NCBI GenBank assembly: GCA_022702545.1
Contig: JAHRBC010000002.1
Location: forward strand, 8,680,001 to 8,744,000
DNA length: 64,000 nt
Reading direction: 5' to 3'
DNA from: Phycomyces nitens
Lineage: Eukaryota; Mucoromycota; Mucoromycetes; Mucorales; Phycomycetaceae
Shown: piece after piece, positions 1-9,832 of the stretch
Numbering within the stretch: position 1 is the stretch's first letter
How the letters are laid out: the number at the start of each line of letters is the position of its first letter
The notes under the pieces: model-generated
Told to the model about the DNA's origin: nothing
The model's database searches: none
Seen by the model: the letters and a program-made list of their open reading frames with translations, nothing else
Program-made: the position numbers and the translations under genes

Positions 1-714
1 AACCATTTGGGCACACATCATAGTCATGGCCCCGGATGTCAGACCTTGACTGGAGCATGTCATCAACAACATCGCCATGTCTAATCTTGGCTCCAGGTTC
101 TAAAAAGAAAATGAATAATACAATTCATGTCAGTGATTGTTAAGTAAAATAACAGTAAGTAATATCATTTACCCAATATAATCTCATCGTGATCCCAAAT
201 AAGTGTGTTTGCAAACCTAACAATATCTCTGTAGGCTGCCCTGGTTATCTTATGCTGAACGACCAAGTGAGAGAGATGGATGCTTAATAGCTCGGCTTTG
301 GTAAATGTGTTTGGCCCAATTTGGCCATTGTTGTAGACATGTGCTCTACCCTCAGTGGTATCAAAAGTACAGCCACATTTGTACGAAAGGTTTTCATCAG
401 CTTCCATAATGTCTATAGAAAAGGTATGTATATTATTGAGTAAAAACTTGGCTAACAATGGACATAATTGTATTTTTATTATTACCTGAATCGCTCATGT
501 ATTCAATGTCATTGATATCATGTTCAACAACATCTTCCATTTCAACATCTTCGGAAATGTATTGAATGGTGCTATTTGACACCACAATACTTCTGTGGAG
601 CCTCTTGTGGTTTTGCAGTTGCTGGTAATTGACAGCGTCAAAACCACACTGAGTACACACATATGCTTGTGTGGGCAATCTGTCTCTCTGCTGGGTGGAG
701 TTGGAAGAAGACAT
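1..714 (-). CDS. Transposase gene, 5' exons only (E-a)
   Basis: Three exons are visible on the minus strand. Exon 1 starts with ATG at 714 and encodes a C2H2-like finger (CTQCGFD, then HKRLH), then an acidic stretch, ending near 487 at a GT donor. Exon 2 (about 414-175) contains KCGCTFD and ends at a GTAAAT donor. Exon 3 begins near 100 after TTTTTAG and reads to YDVCPNG at the window edge. That last motif is common in the N-terminal region of Tnp2-type transposases; this is family knowledge, not proof. The catalytic region lies outside the window. A short N-terminal zinc finger followed by an acidic linker is also seen in the other transposases here, though this one is clearly diverged. Confidence 0.55.
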
Positions 715-1377
715 GTTGATAATAAGAGTAAATTGGTGGGTTGAGTAATGGTTTGAAGTATAAAAATACGAGAAGAATTGGATTCCAATAATCAGGTATG
801 AAGAACACCTTTATACTCATAGAACTTTACACTAAACAGTTGTCTTGTTTTTTTTTCAATTCTCCTGGTAATAATAATAATGATGATTACAATAGAAATA
901 TTTCTCATTCAATGGTTAAAACAATTATTGTTTAATAATGACAATACTAGGTAAGAGATTATTTGACTAGTAATAGCAATAGCAGCAAAGACATTTCTTA
1001 GTCAATGACTACAAAATCAACATACCTGTCATCAATGAGTGTGGCTAGTGTGGCACGGCTAGGACAATGGCACTCCAGATTTTTAATGGTAAGATATCAT
1101 AGACATTCCTTATATGAAGTTTAAACGTCATTAGAATCTGATCATTTACCAAATTAGGCACAAACGTCATTTTTATTGACAGCCTTAATTTGGATAAGAC
1201 AATCTATCACTGTCATGACAGGTGCCTTGGTAATCCTAGCCATGTCTTGTAAGTCATAATATTATATCATATTTTCCAAGACACTGAAATAATAATAAAT
1301 TTAAGTAGATATATAAATGTATGAGCATGACATAAGGTACAACATTTATTATCCTCTTACAAATTCATCATCAAAAT

Positions 1378-2394
1378 ATGTCAGATATGAACACTAAACT
1401 CATCAACTCGGTCAGAAAAGTTGAGCACGATGTTGCTGAAATAAAGCAAATGCTGCATACTCTTCAAGATCAGTTTAGTAAACAATTTGCTCCAATGATC
1501 AATGATGAAGAACTAAACACAATGCAACAGAGTATTGTGGAGCAAAGTGGTAAGATTTATTTATTTCTTAATTATATACAATCGTTTTATTAATATTTAT
1601 ATATATATATGCTTTTTTTTGCTAGCTCTTGAATGGGTAACCGAGTCTGTAAAAAGGGCTCAATTGACTGAATATCCTGACCTGCTTGGAAAATGACTGA
1701 TCGATACAAGTGGGGAGTTCAAAGGGAAGGATGATACCAAGCAATACAACATGCTTCTTCAAATGCTCCATCGTCAAGACTGGGAAGCACAGTGCAAAGA
1801 GATCCCAGAAGGACAAATTTTACCCCAATTCTTCCCTATGCCAGAATATGTGGTAACAACAAAGCACCTACAGCTCAAGTCACTGGCTCGCTCCATCAAA
1901 AGCAATCTGATTGACAAGGACTTTCCTGTAACTACCAAGACATGGAAAAGTATTCCTGGGAGCCAGCAGGAATACTACATGTTGCTACTCGAAAGACAGG
2001 CAAGACAAATTGGCCTCCACATTTACAAGTGCAAAAGAATGTAGTGTGCCAAGAATCTTCTCCGAGACACCTTTAAGAGTGCAAACCAGACTCGTAAGAG
2101 AAAAATGGCAGAGAACAGCCAGGCAAGTTTATTAATTAGCAAACATTTGAACATGCATTATAATTAATATAATATTTTTATTATGTTATAGCAGGAAAGA
2201 GCAAGCAGTTCTTTTCTTTCGGAAGATGAGGCTGATTCACCAATCATGACAGATGTACTGTAAGTTAGAGCTTCTTTGTTGCTCATCTATTCTCAATCTA
2301 ATATTAATATAATATTTCTACTATTTGATATAGGTTTACACCACTAGGAATAAGCAATGAGCCTTCATCAAAGAGAAACAGACTAGGGCTTTAA
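1378..2394 (+). pseudogene. Divergent accessory-type gene of E-a, two in-frame stops
   Basis: Product not recognised. The reading frame starts at ATG 1378 with a Leu/Ile/Gln-rich, probably coiled-coil segment. A GTAAGA donor near 1550 and TTGCTAG acceptor near 1624 join it to a long exon. That exon stays in one frame from ALEWVTES to KRKMAENSQ but is broken by TGA at 1694-1696 and TAG at 2042-2044. Two short 3' exons follow and the gene ends with TAA at 2392-2394. It faces away from the transposase gene, unlike the convergent accessory genes of the A/B/D/H/I elements, and lacks their MSEGESD and PSWRSNE motifs. A second element-encoded protein is the likeliest origin. The stops suggest it is dead, unless one of them is a sequencing error. 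Confidence 0.5.
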
Positions 2395-2499
2395 TATTCT
2401 TTAGGCTGCTCTTATTAGTTCTCTCATATTTTTAGTATATGTTTTAGCACACTTTTTCTTTTCCTCTTTTCCTTTAGCTGTTTTATCATTGCTTTGGAC

Positions 2500-2905
2500 C
2501 TCTCCTTTGAAATAAAATCAAATAACTCTCCATCACGTAAGATTGCCACCTTAATAAATGCCCGATTGGCATTTTGTATACCACATCTTCAGCTCTGTTG
2601 TTTTTAATCTAGGAATGAAACACACATCTCGCCTGTTTTCAAACACCAAAAAAATGAAATTTTTTTTATAAAGCTGTATTATGCCGAGGTTAGTTTATAT
2701 TTCTTTTCTTTGCTTTGCTATACTTCTTTGAAGTAAAACTAAATGACCCTCCATTATGTAAGGTTGTCAATGAGATAAACATCTGATTGGAATCTTGTAT
2801 ACCACATCTTTAGCTCTGCTATCTTTAATCAAGGAATGAAACACTCATCTCATATTTTTTCATGCACTAAAAAAAGGTGAAAATTTTTTATAGCTATATT
2901 ACGCC
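2500..2905. repeat. Imperfect direct repeat of about 190 bp, two units
   Basis: Two diverged units (about 2500-2690 and 2726-2905) share the order CTTTGAA, CTCCAT, GTAAG.TTG, TTGTATACCACATCTT, AGCTCTG, TTAATC.AGGAATGAAACAC and a run of A before TGAAA. They lie in noncoding DNA between the broken plus-strand gene and the E-a terminus. No coding potential is seen. Confidence 0.7.
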
Positions 2906-3174
2906 AAAGGTTGTTGTTCCCCACCTTCCCACGTGGGAATCTCTGTAGAATATACATATTGTTTTCTTAATGATGTACTTATTCTGCCAACTACCATTAT
3001 ATTTGAATAAGTTTTAAATCTTATGAGTTGACTTTACAGCAATATCTTTTTTATGGTAAGAATATTATAATATGTGTACACTCTTTAATTAATCATATTG
3101 CGCATTCTCTATTCTCCTTCTACCGTATCTAGTATTTACATCTGTACACTTCATATAGTGATATTAATTCAAGA

Positions 3175-3490
3175 GATGCTTGGCACGCTGATTAACAAGC
3201 ACAATATATACTGGTATGCTATCCAAGATAATAGGCTTGGTTTATTTGATTGCTTCATTCTCTGACCACAATATCTTTATAGCAATTGATGAAGACCAAA
3301 GGTCTTCCAAGTCATGACAGTGATCCACAACAAGATGCTCGGCACGCTGATTAACAAGCACAATATATACTGGTATGCTACCCAAAACAATATGCTTGGT
3401 TTATTTGATTGCTTCATTCTCTGACCACAATATTTTTATAGCAATCGATGAAGACCAAAGGCTATCCAAGTCATAACAACATGTTGTTGG
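3175..3490. repeat. Tandem direct repeat of about 159 bp, two units
   Basis: Units begin with GATGCT at 3175 and 3334. Both contain GGCACGCTGATTAACAAGC, then ACTGGTATGCTA, CTTGGTTTATTTGATTGC and CTCTGACCACAATAT. The same sequence appears in reverse at about 58680-58900 and, shortened, at about 26080-26140 in F, so it marks the inner side of this family's terminus. Confidence 0.8.
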
Positions 3491-3729
3491 CATCGTGTAT
3501 AGCTTGAGTAAAAAGTTTGTATCATATACGTTTTATAATATTAAATAGTATTTGCTTTTGGTATGTTTCAATATTATTATTATATATATTTTAATATTAT
3601 TTGAAATAAATCAAAATTATAATAAAAAATAAATCATTATTTTAAATAAATGGCAGTAAAAAAAGAATGGGTGCTAGTGTATAAAGTAATATAAAAGAGA
3701 AGCTATAGTATATAAAGAAACAATTTTGG

Positions 3730-3917
3730 TTGGATAAAAAAACTATAGCTGTGCCTATTCCTGCCTCATAACTACCTTTTTTTTTCGCACTAAAAAAATG
3801 GTAACAGCTACTGAAATCGCCTTATACAGAGTCTTTACTACCGTTTTTTTTTGGTGGGAAAAAACAATAGTAATGCTACCAAAACAGTAGTTAGCTACCG
3901 TTTTTTCCGCCATAGTG
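3730..3917. repeat. Subterminal ACCGTTTT/AAAACGGT repeats of E-a
   Basis: Short ACCGTTTT- and GGTAGC-type motifs recur in both orientations directly inside the CCATAGTG end. In CACTA elements such arrays are binding sites for an element-encoded accessory protein; that role is inferred here. Confidence 0.6.
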
Positions 3918-3918
3918 A

Positions 3919-4252
3919 CTATATAAGATAACCAAAGTCATAATAATAAAAAGTATTTTTTATCCTCTTTGATTTTACGTATACTCCTGTTTCCCCAGTG
4001 GGATTGACCTTTTGGCTTTGTTACAGTAAAAGGAAGACCATCCCAGATCAGGAACGACAAGACCATCCAGATCAAGAACAACAAGACCATCCAGATCAAG
4101 AACAACAAATGTCGTTCCTGATCTGGGATGGTCTTCCTTTTACTATAACAAAGCCAAAAGGTCAATCCCACTGGGGAAACAGGAGTATACGTAAAATCAA
4201 AGAGAGGATAAAAGATACTTTTTATTATTATGACTTTGGTTATCTTATATAG
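3919..4252. mobile_element. 334-bp near-perfect hairpin element with an internal tandem repeat
   Basis: The left arm (about 3919-4060) starts CTATATAAGATAACC and the right arm (about 4111-4252) ends GGTTATCTTATATAG. Arms of about 140 bp match apart from a few substitutions and a small indel. The loop holds two 24-bp units AGACCATCCAGATCAAGAAC.. after a related 25-bp unit at the arm edge. This looks like a foldback or MITE-type element. It lies one base from the end of E-a, and I could not identify a target-site duplication. The short ORFs across it come from the repeats and are not convincing genes. Confidence 0.6.
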
Positions 4253-4783
4253 TTCTCTAACTAATACTGCGCATTATCCGCAGTAGTTATTATATGATAT
4301 TTTCATAAAAGAAGAGACATTGTACTGCGGTTAATGCTCAGGAAGATGTTACTGCGCATAAAGAAGTACTGCGGTTAATTGTCAAGTCTCGACTGGGTGT
4401 ATCTTGCTAATGCTTGACTTAGATAAGTTTTGCAATAGATCACCACCAACTAGGACGTTTAGGATAAATAGGAATATAGAGAATTCAATCCTTCTTATTG
4501 TTACAAATCGTTGTAGTATTTATACAGATTTTATGAGTGAAACTATCTAAACTAATTACTCTTTACTCAAGACACATTGGTTATCTCTTTATGAGAGGCG
4601 ATGAGAATATGTCTTGGTTTTACAAAAAGGGGAACCAATCGGTATAACATTGAGGACATATGTTAAAAGCATTACCGATTGGGTACCTGATTATCTGGGT
4701 TATTATTCGCTATGTCAACTCTGACATAATCATCTTCAGATTTTACGGATTCATCAAAATAATGTCCGACACAAAAAATAAAA
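4253..4783 (-). other. LTR-like remnant beside the tRNA gene; no gene seen
   Basis: No convincing ORF. Read on the minus strand from about 4773, the DNA starts TGTCGGACATT, contains a TATA-like CTGTATAAATAC and an AT-rich leader, and resembles a solo LTR just downstream of the tRNA terminator. I could not find its far end or a target-site duplication, so this is tentative. The 4270-4390 part repeats ACTGCGG/ACTGCGC several times; the same word occurs in the gypsy LTR. Confidence 0.3.
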
Positions 4784-4857
4784 TGATTTCTGCCAGACTT
4801 GAACTGGCGACCGTCTGTGTGTTAGACAGACGTGATAACCAACTACACCAAGAAACC
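4784..4857 (-). tRNA. tRNA-Val (anticodon AAC)
   Basis: The reverse complement folds as a 74-nt tRNA. The acceptor stem is GGTTTCT (4857-4851) paired with AGAAATC, with discriminator A at 4784. The D arm has the A-box pattern TGGTGTAGTTGG. The anticodon stem is flanked by CTAACAC, giving anticodon AAC (Val). The T arm holds GTTCAAGTC. There is no intron. A T-rich Pol III terminator follows directly downstream (about 4783-4771). The first LINE copy begins at 4858, exactly at the tRNA 5' end, and leaves the tRNA whole. Confidence 0.92.
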
Positions 4858-5036
4858 ACACACTTCTTCCGTGTAAAGATCAATTTTCTGGATTCAAACC
4901 CCGATAAAATACTTCTTTAGCCCATACCTCTTTAACTAGTCTATCAACCCTATTGTTTTTTGCAGCAGGCTTGATCGTCATTGTCTTTTATACATCCTCT
5001 CCAATTTTCATCCAATTCCGATAACTTTTTGCCACA

Positions 5037-6539
5037 TTGTCTACATCGCCATCATCAAGATCTTCGCATCTGTCCCATAATCGCTCCCGATTGTTAGCAT
5101 CTCCAACACCATCCAGGTTGCCCGTACCTGTACGCCCAACTTCTGCTCTCTCTGCCTTTTCTGCAAGTGTTTCTGGCCTCCTACCCTCCACTTCTCATTT
5201 TTTCGTCCCTGTTTCAGAACTTTCATTTGTTTCTCCCCCCCCTCCCATTTTCCCAGAAAATTTTTTCTCCCCTCCTCCTCTGATGATTGGCTCTCAGAAA
5301 TCCGTTCCCCGCCCCTCTAATGGTACCTCTCCCACCACCATCCTCCTCTCTGGCCTCAAGGCAGATTTTGTCAAGTTTCGCCCAGTCCTGACCTGTTCCC
5401 GTTGCCAGAAGACTGGCAAAATGGTCTCCAATGGGTCTGCAACCTCAACTGGCAGCCCCCAGTTCAAGTGCCGCTGTGGTGCGCACTGCAATGCCTCCTC
5501 AATGCAGGCCCTCATTAATGGGGTCCAGCATAAGATCCCTGAGGTCCTTGCCTCTAGCCGCCCTTCCTCCCCTGCTGTCCCTGTCCAGGACGATTCTGTC
5601 TCCATGGACGATGTCGTGGAGATTCTGGACGACGATGTCCCCCCTCCCCAAGCCCTTCCCCCTCCCACCCAAGACCTCTGGACCCTGGTCCATGATCTGA
5701 CCGTTAGGGTCAATGCCATGGAAGATGTCCTGCGGGAGAATTCCCGTTTGAAGGAGGCCTTGTCTGCGGCTGAGGCCACTATTGCTCGGTTGTCCCAGGC
5801 TCAGCCTGACTTCTCCCAAGGTGCAGCTGCATCCAAATACGCCCATGTCTCCCCAAAGCCCTCTACCACACAGTACACCGATTTCCCCTCCTTGTCTCCC
5901 TCCCCATCTGCACCAACCTCCTCCCAGAAGCCTAGCTATGCTTCTGCGGCTGCCAAGTCCTCCCCCAAGCCCAGACGTAAAGCCCCCACTGCCAAGGCCA
6001 TTGCTGCGGTTGTGCGTGGATTGACTGTTCGTGAGGATGAAGATCCTGGGTTCCAGATCGTCTATGTCCCCAACGCCATCCGCCTCCCAATCAGTGCCCA
6101 ACGCCAACGTCTTCACAAACTGAAGATTGACAATGCTCGTGTGCTGGACCTTCACTACCCTGACCGCAAGGTTATGGGTATGTTGGTTCACAATGAATAT
6201 GCCCCCGAACTCACGGCCATTCTGGCTGGTTATGGAGTGGAAACACTCAAGAATTTCGACCCCCTGGATCCTGTCCACCTTCGTGACCCTGCTCTTGCCA
6301 CCATCTCTGCTGACGAACGGGCTACCAAGGCTCTCCATGTGCATAACCAGCGCATGCTTCGAGCCATTGGGTTCATTCGTGCCCCTGTTAAGTTCGCCGT
6401 TGCCCGATCTTGCTGTGAGAACGGCTGGATTAGTGAGGAGCAGTTGCTCGAAATCCTCCCCCCTCGCCGCACCCAACCCAACCCTGATCTCTCCATCCAC
6501 ACTGCCAGCACTCCCTCCCACTCCTTTTCCGACCTATGA
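5037..6539 (+). CDS. LINE ORF1 protein (gag-like), copy 1
   Basis: A 500-residue Pro/Ser/Ala-rich protein. In order it shows a low-complexity N-terminus, a zinc-ribbon-like pair of cysteine motifs (CSRC near residue 121, CRCG near 145), a short leucine heptad segment after ENSRLKEALS (about 235-255), a Ser/Pro linker, and a more conserved C-terminal block (VMGMLVHNEYAP, HNQRMLRAIGF). ORF1 proteins of non-LTR elements bind the RNA and chaperone it; that role is inferred. The start was chosen because the first ATG sits at the same place in copy 3. The stop overlaps the ORF2 start as ATGA. It is 500 aa long, as is the ORF in copy 3. Confidence 0.8.
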   Translation: MSTSPSSRSSHLSHNRSRLLASPTPSRLPVPVRPTSALSAFSASVSGLLPSTSHFFVPVSELSFVSPPPPIFPENFFSPPPLMIGSQKSVPRPSNGTSPTTILLSGLKADFVKFRPVLTCSRCQKTGKMVSNGSATSTGSPQFKCRCGAHCNASSMQALINGVQHKIPEVLASSRPSSPAVPVQDDSVSMDDVVEILDDDVPPPQALPPPTQDLWTLVHDLTVRVNAMEDVLRENSRLKEALSAAEATIARLSQAQPDFSQGAAASKYAHVSPKPSTTQYTDFPSLSPSPSAPTSSQKPSYASAAAKSSPKPRRKAPTAKAIAAVVRGLTVREDEDPGFQIVYVPNAIRLPISAQRQRLHKLKIDNARVLDLHYPDRKVMGMLVHNEYAPELTAILAGYGVETLKNFDPLDPVHLRDPALATISADERATKALHVHNQRMLRAIGFIRAPVKFAVARSCCENGWISEEQLLEILPPRRTQPNPDLSIHTASTPSHSFSDL

Positions 6540-9500
6540 ATCCAGTAACAATCTCGTTATGGAATGCGAATGGGCTCGCCAAACAAACCCTACCTTCAAT
6601 CCTCCACTATGCTTCCTCATCCTCCCTCCTCTTCATCACCGAAACATGGCTCCTCTCCCCCCATCGTTACTCTACTTCTTGGCAGCAGTACCATACCTAC
6701 GGTCAGTCTGTCCCCAATGCTAGCCGCGGCTGCATGGGTATATCTCTCCTTGTCAATCCTTCTTTCCCTTACCCAATTTCCGTTCTCCCATCCACCTCTC
6801 CCTATGTCCTTTCATGCATTGTATTCGATTGTCTCATCCACTGTCTTTACCTCCCTCCTTCCCTCTCTGACATCGATGCAATTGCTATCGTTCGCGACCT
6901 TCCCCTTTCCTCCACCTCAATTCCCTCCTCCAACACCATCCTTTGTGGTGATTTTAATTCTCGCATGGGACCCTTTATTGGCGATCATGTTACCACTTCG
7001 CGAGGAACCTCTCTCCTCTCGTGGATCCAGGAAACTGGCCTCACTTGTTGGAATGAGCTACTTGCATTTGGCCTTCCTACCTTTCTTTCTGGCGGGGTTG
7101 GCAACCCTCGTTCCAGTGTCATTGACCTTTTTCTTTCCTCTTCCCCTCTTATGAATCCCTCTATGCTTATCCGTTCCGATCTTTCCTTGGGCTCTGACCA
7201 CAAAATGGTCAACCTCACCTTCACTCCTTTTGTCCCTCCTCCTCCTCCTCTTACATCCCACCCGCGCCTGCTCTGGAATCTTTCCAAGCTTGCTCAGCCT
7301 GACACTCTGAAGATCTACATCGATACCGTTTCTGGATCGTTGGACGATCTGACTGAGCATTTCAGTGCTTTCCTTTCCTCTCCTACCCCCCCTCCTATTG
7401 ATACCCTATGCACAGCTTTTGCTCAAGCTATATATGACGCCCTTGACTCTGCTGTTGGCCGTCGTACGCCGCGTACCATGCAAAAGTACTGGTTCTGGTC
7501 GGTGGACCTTCAAGAAACCATGGATCTGAGAGAACGTAGTTACCAACGCTGGCGCCGCTCCAGTGGTTTGCAGAAGGCTTTATGCTGGACGCGCCACCAG
7601 GATGCATGTCAGGCGGTTCGGTTATCAGTCCAGCGACGTCGTCGTGAAACCTGGAAAGAGTTCTGTCACAAACTCACCAGCCAACCCCTCGCCAAGACCA
7701 CTGCCACCATCAAGCGTATTCGCAACAGCCGCCAAACCTGCCCCACTTTTGTAGATCCTGGTGGTCCCCAAGTTGCTGCCAATCGTATGGCTGATCATCT
7801 TCAACAGATCTTCTCTGGTCAATTCCTTCCTTCTCGCCGCCCTCCCAACCAAACCGTCTCCATCCTGTCACCCATCGAGATTGAGGAATCTTGCCCTTTT
7901 GATCCTCTCTCGGTGGAGTGTGCAATCCTCCAACTCCCTGCCCGAAAGGCCCCTGGTGTTGACCATCTGCGCGCTGAGATACTCCATCCAGTTGCCAAAA
8001 AAGCTTCCTCCTCCCTCGCCATCCTTTTCCAGCTCTGCTGGCAATGGGGTTCTGCTCCTCTGGCCTGGCGCACCGCACAAGTTGTCCCCATCTTTAAAAA
8101 GGGTGACCCAACCGATCCTTCCAATTTCAGACCCATTAGTCTTACCTCGATCCTGAGGAAGACAATGGAGTACTGTCTGGCACCTGCAATCGAAACCGCC
8201 TCCCCAACCATTGACCTGGCACAAGGTGGATTCCGCCGCCAACGGAGTGCCCTTGACCAAGTACTGTGCTTGCACGAACTTGTACGTCGCCACACCTCTG
8301 CCTTCAAAAGCCCCCCTGTCCTTGCCTTCCTTGACATCAAGTCGGCATATGACACGGTGGACCGCTCCATCATTTGGAAGTCCCTGCGTCCGCTGGCCTC
8401 TGATGCTCTTCTCGCCCTCCTCCAATCCCTCTTTGACGATGTCCACGTTGAAGTTCTCCTCTCTGGTGCCACCTCCCTCTCCTTTCGCCCCCTCACTGGT
8501 GTCCTTCAAGGATCCGTGCTCTCTCCCCACCTGTACTCTGTGTACATTAACTCCCTTCCCGTTGCCCTTCGAGCTGCAGGTGAGCTCTGCGACACTGTCT
8601 TCTCCCAGGCCTCTCCCACTAGGATTGACGGCCAGTTGATTAACTCCTTGTTGTTTGCTGACGACGTCGCCATAATTGCCACTCCTGAGGCCATGCCCGT
8701 TGTCCTCAACTCGGCAGAGCAGCACTCTCAAGAACTAGGATATCGCTGGAGCCCCAGCAAATGCGTGATCCTCCACCACACTCCTTCCCTCTCCCCTCCT
8801 TCCTTCTCCCTCTACAACGTACCGATTCCCCATGCTTCCTCTTTCCCGTACCTTGGTGTTCCTTTCTCTGAAAAGGGCACTATTGACCCCTCCATCCTTC
8901 TCTCCCGAAACTGCGCCTCTGCTATTAATAGCATGCGAGTCATACGCTCCCTTGGTGTCAACAACACTGGTCTCTCCCGTCTCCTCTCCATTCGCCTGTA
9001 TAGACAGTTTATTCGTCCGAAATTCGAATATGGCCTGGCCATATCGTGTTTCAACGAAAAGCAGGTCAAAACGCTAGAGAAAGCCCAAGACACATGCCTT
9101 CGCATGATCTTCGGCGGTCACTCTACCTCCTCCACCTCCGTCTTCCGCCATCTTGGCAATCTCCCCAACATGAGGGAACGTATCCTGACCTTGGGATTCA
9201 AGTTTGTCCGTCGCGCTTTCTGGCTCCCTGACGATGCCCTCTTCACTCTCCTTCGCCCCATCCTCACCAACCCTGCGCACCAATGGTTTAAGCTCCAAGC
9301 TAATCCCATCTGGTTGTCCCTATCCAATCCTTCCTCTGCCGATTCCAAAGCTTGTAAGCATGCCATCCGTTCATTTTTGAATAGGAGCCTCTGCTTGCAA
9401 CGCTCCCAACAAATCCTCCTCTCTGCCTGTCGCCCAACCCTTGGTGTTGATCCAATCCTCTGGCTTCCAATGACCACCCATGAACGCAGCCGATTTATTC

Positions 9501-9832
9501 GCTGGCGTATGGGTTGGCTCCCTGGTCGTCCTCGTCCTTGCTCCTGTGGTTCCCACACTACCAGCCGCCGCCATGTACTTGAGTGCACTGGTGCTGCCAT
9601 CAAACTCCACCTCTTCTCCACCGTCCTCCCTAACCCAATCGACTATATCCTCAACCTGCTCCCTCACAGAAAGCCTACCACCACCAAGCTCAACTCGTTC
9701 TGGAACTTCACCTGGCCTGTCCTGTGTCGTCTCCTTTTCGATATTGACAAGATCTGCCTTCCTGACGTCGTAATGACTGATGGTAAAGAACGTGAGCGTG
9801 GCAAACTCTTCCTCAACTGGCTCCCAAAGTGA
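6536..9832 (+). CDS. LINE ORF2: EEP endonuclease and reverse transcriptase, copy 1
   Basis: A 1098-residue protein for target-primed reverse transcription. The endonuclease motifs are NANGL (about residue 10), ITETW (about 34), CGDFNS (about 136) and GSDHK (about 218). The reverse transcriptase spans roughly 500-800 and shows VVPIFKKGD, FRPISLTS, AFLDIKSAYD (about 596), LQGSVLSP and the catalytic FADD (about 705). Near residue 1001 is a cysteine/histidine knuckle beginning CSCGSH. No RNase H domain is evident. The ATG overlaps the ORF1 stop by 4 nt (ATGA), suggesting termination-reinitiation. The frame is fully open, unlike copy 2 (stop and gypsy insertion) and copy 3 (truncated). Confidence 0.92.
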   Translation: MNPVTISLWNANGLAKQTLPSILHYASSSSLLFITETWLLSPHRYSTSWQQYHTYGQSVPNASRGCMGISLLVNPSFPYPISVLPSTSPYVLSCIVFDCLIHCLYLPPSLSDIDAIAIVRDLPLSSTSIPSSNTILCGDFNSRMGPFIGDHVTTSRGTSLLSWIQETGLTCWNELLAFGLPTFLSGGVGNPRSSVIDLFLSSSPLMNPSMLIRSDLSLGSDHKMVNLTFTPFVPPPPPLTSHPRLLWNLSKLAQPDTLKIYIDTVSGSLDDLTEHFSAFLSSPTPPPIDTLCTAFAQAIYDALDSAVGRRTPRTMQKYWFWSVDLQETMDLRERSYQRWRRSSGLQKALCWTRHQDACQAVRLSVQRRRRETWKEFCHKLTSQPLAKTTATIKRIRNSRQTCPTFVDPGGPQVAANRMADHLQQIFSGQFLPSRRPPNQTVSILSPIEIEESCPFDPLSVECAILQLPARKAPGVDHLRAEILHPVAKKASSSLAILFQLCWQWGSAPLAWRTAQVVPIFKKGDPTDPSNFRPISLTSILRKTMEYCLAPAIETASPTIDLAQGGFRRQRSALDQVLCLHELVRRHTSAFKSPPVLAFLDIKSAYDTVDRSIIWKSLRPLASDALLALLQSLFDDVHVEVLLSGATSLSFRPLTGVLQGSVLSPHLYSVYINSLPVALRAAGELCDTVFSQASPTRIDGQLINSLLFADDVAIIATPEAMPVVLNSAEQHSQELGYRWSPSKCVILHHTPSLSPPSFSLYNVPIPHASSFPYLGVPFSEKGTIDPSILLSRNCASAINSMRVIRSLGVNNTGLSRLLSIRLYRQFIRPKFEYGLAISCFNEKQVKTLEKAQDTCLRMIFGGHSTSSTSVFRHLGNLPNMRERILTLGFKFVRRAFWLPDDALFTLLRPILTNPAHQWFKLQANPIWLSLSNPSSADSKACKHAIRSFLNRSLCLQRSQQILLSACRPTLGVDPILWLPMTTHERSRFIRWRMGWLPGRPRPCSCGSHTTSRRHVLECTGAAIKLHLFSTVLPNPIDYILNLLPHRKPTTTKLNSFWNFTWPVLCRLLFDIDKICLPDVVMTDGKERERGKLFLNWLPK

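Larger units (their letters stand above)
1..3917 (-). mobile_element. CACTA-type transposon E-a, one end only
   Basis: The element runs off the left edge of the window. Its right end is at 3917, where the plus strand reads CCGCCATAGTG, the reverse complement of a CACTA terminus. The last ~190 bp hold several copies of ACCGTTTT/AAAACGGT in both orientations, typical of CACTA subterminal repeats. The same end occurs in reverse at 58241-58901 (E-b) with high similarity, which confirms the boundary. Inside are the 5' exons of a transposase gene (minus), a divergent broken gene (plus, 1378-2394) and about 1.5 kb of repeat-rich noncoding DNA. Its gene order differs from the A/B/D/H/I elements, so it belongs to another subfamily. 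Confidence 0.75.

Noticed and set aside
3175..3490. CRISPR-like array from the 159-bp repeats
   Set aside because: Only two long units without spacers in a eukaryotic transposon end; not a CRISPR array.
3938..4252. ORFs with DHPDQEQQ repeats across the hairpin
   Set aside because: They arise from the 24-bp tandem units and the palindrome; both strands give the same peptide start, as expected from inverted arms.
5294..9667. Long minus-strand ORFs inside the LINE (for example 5499-6521)
   Set aside because: They mirror the biased plus-strand codon use of ORF1 and ORF2 and recur in every copy. No motifs; shadows of the real genes.
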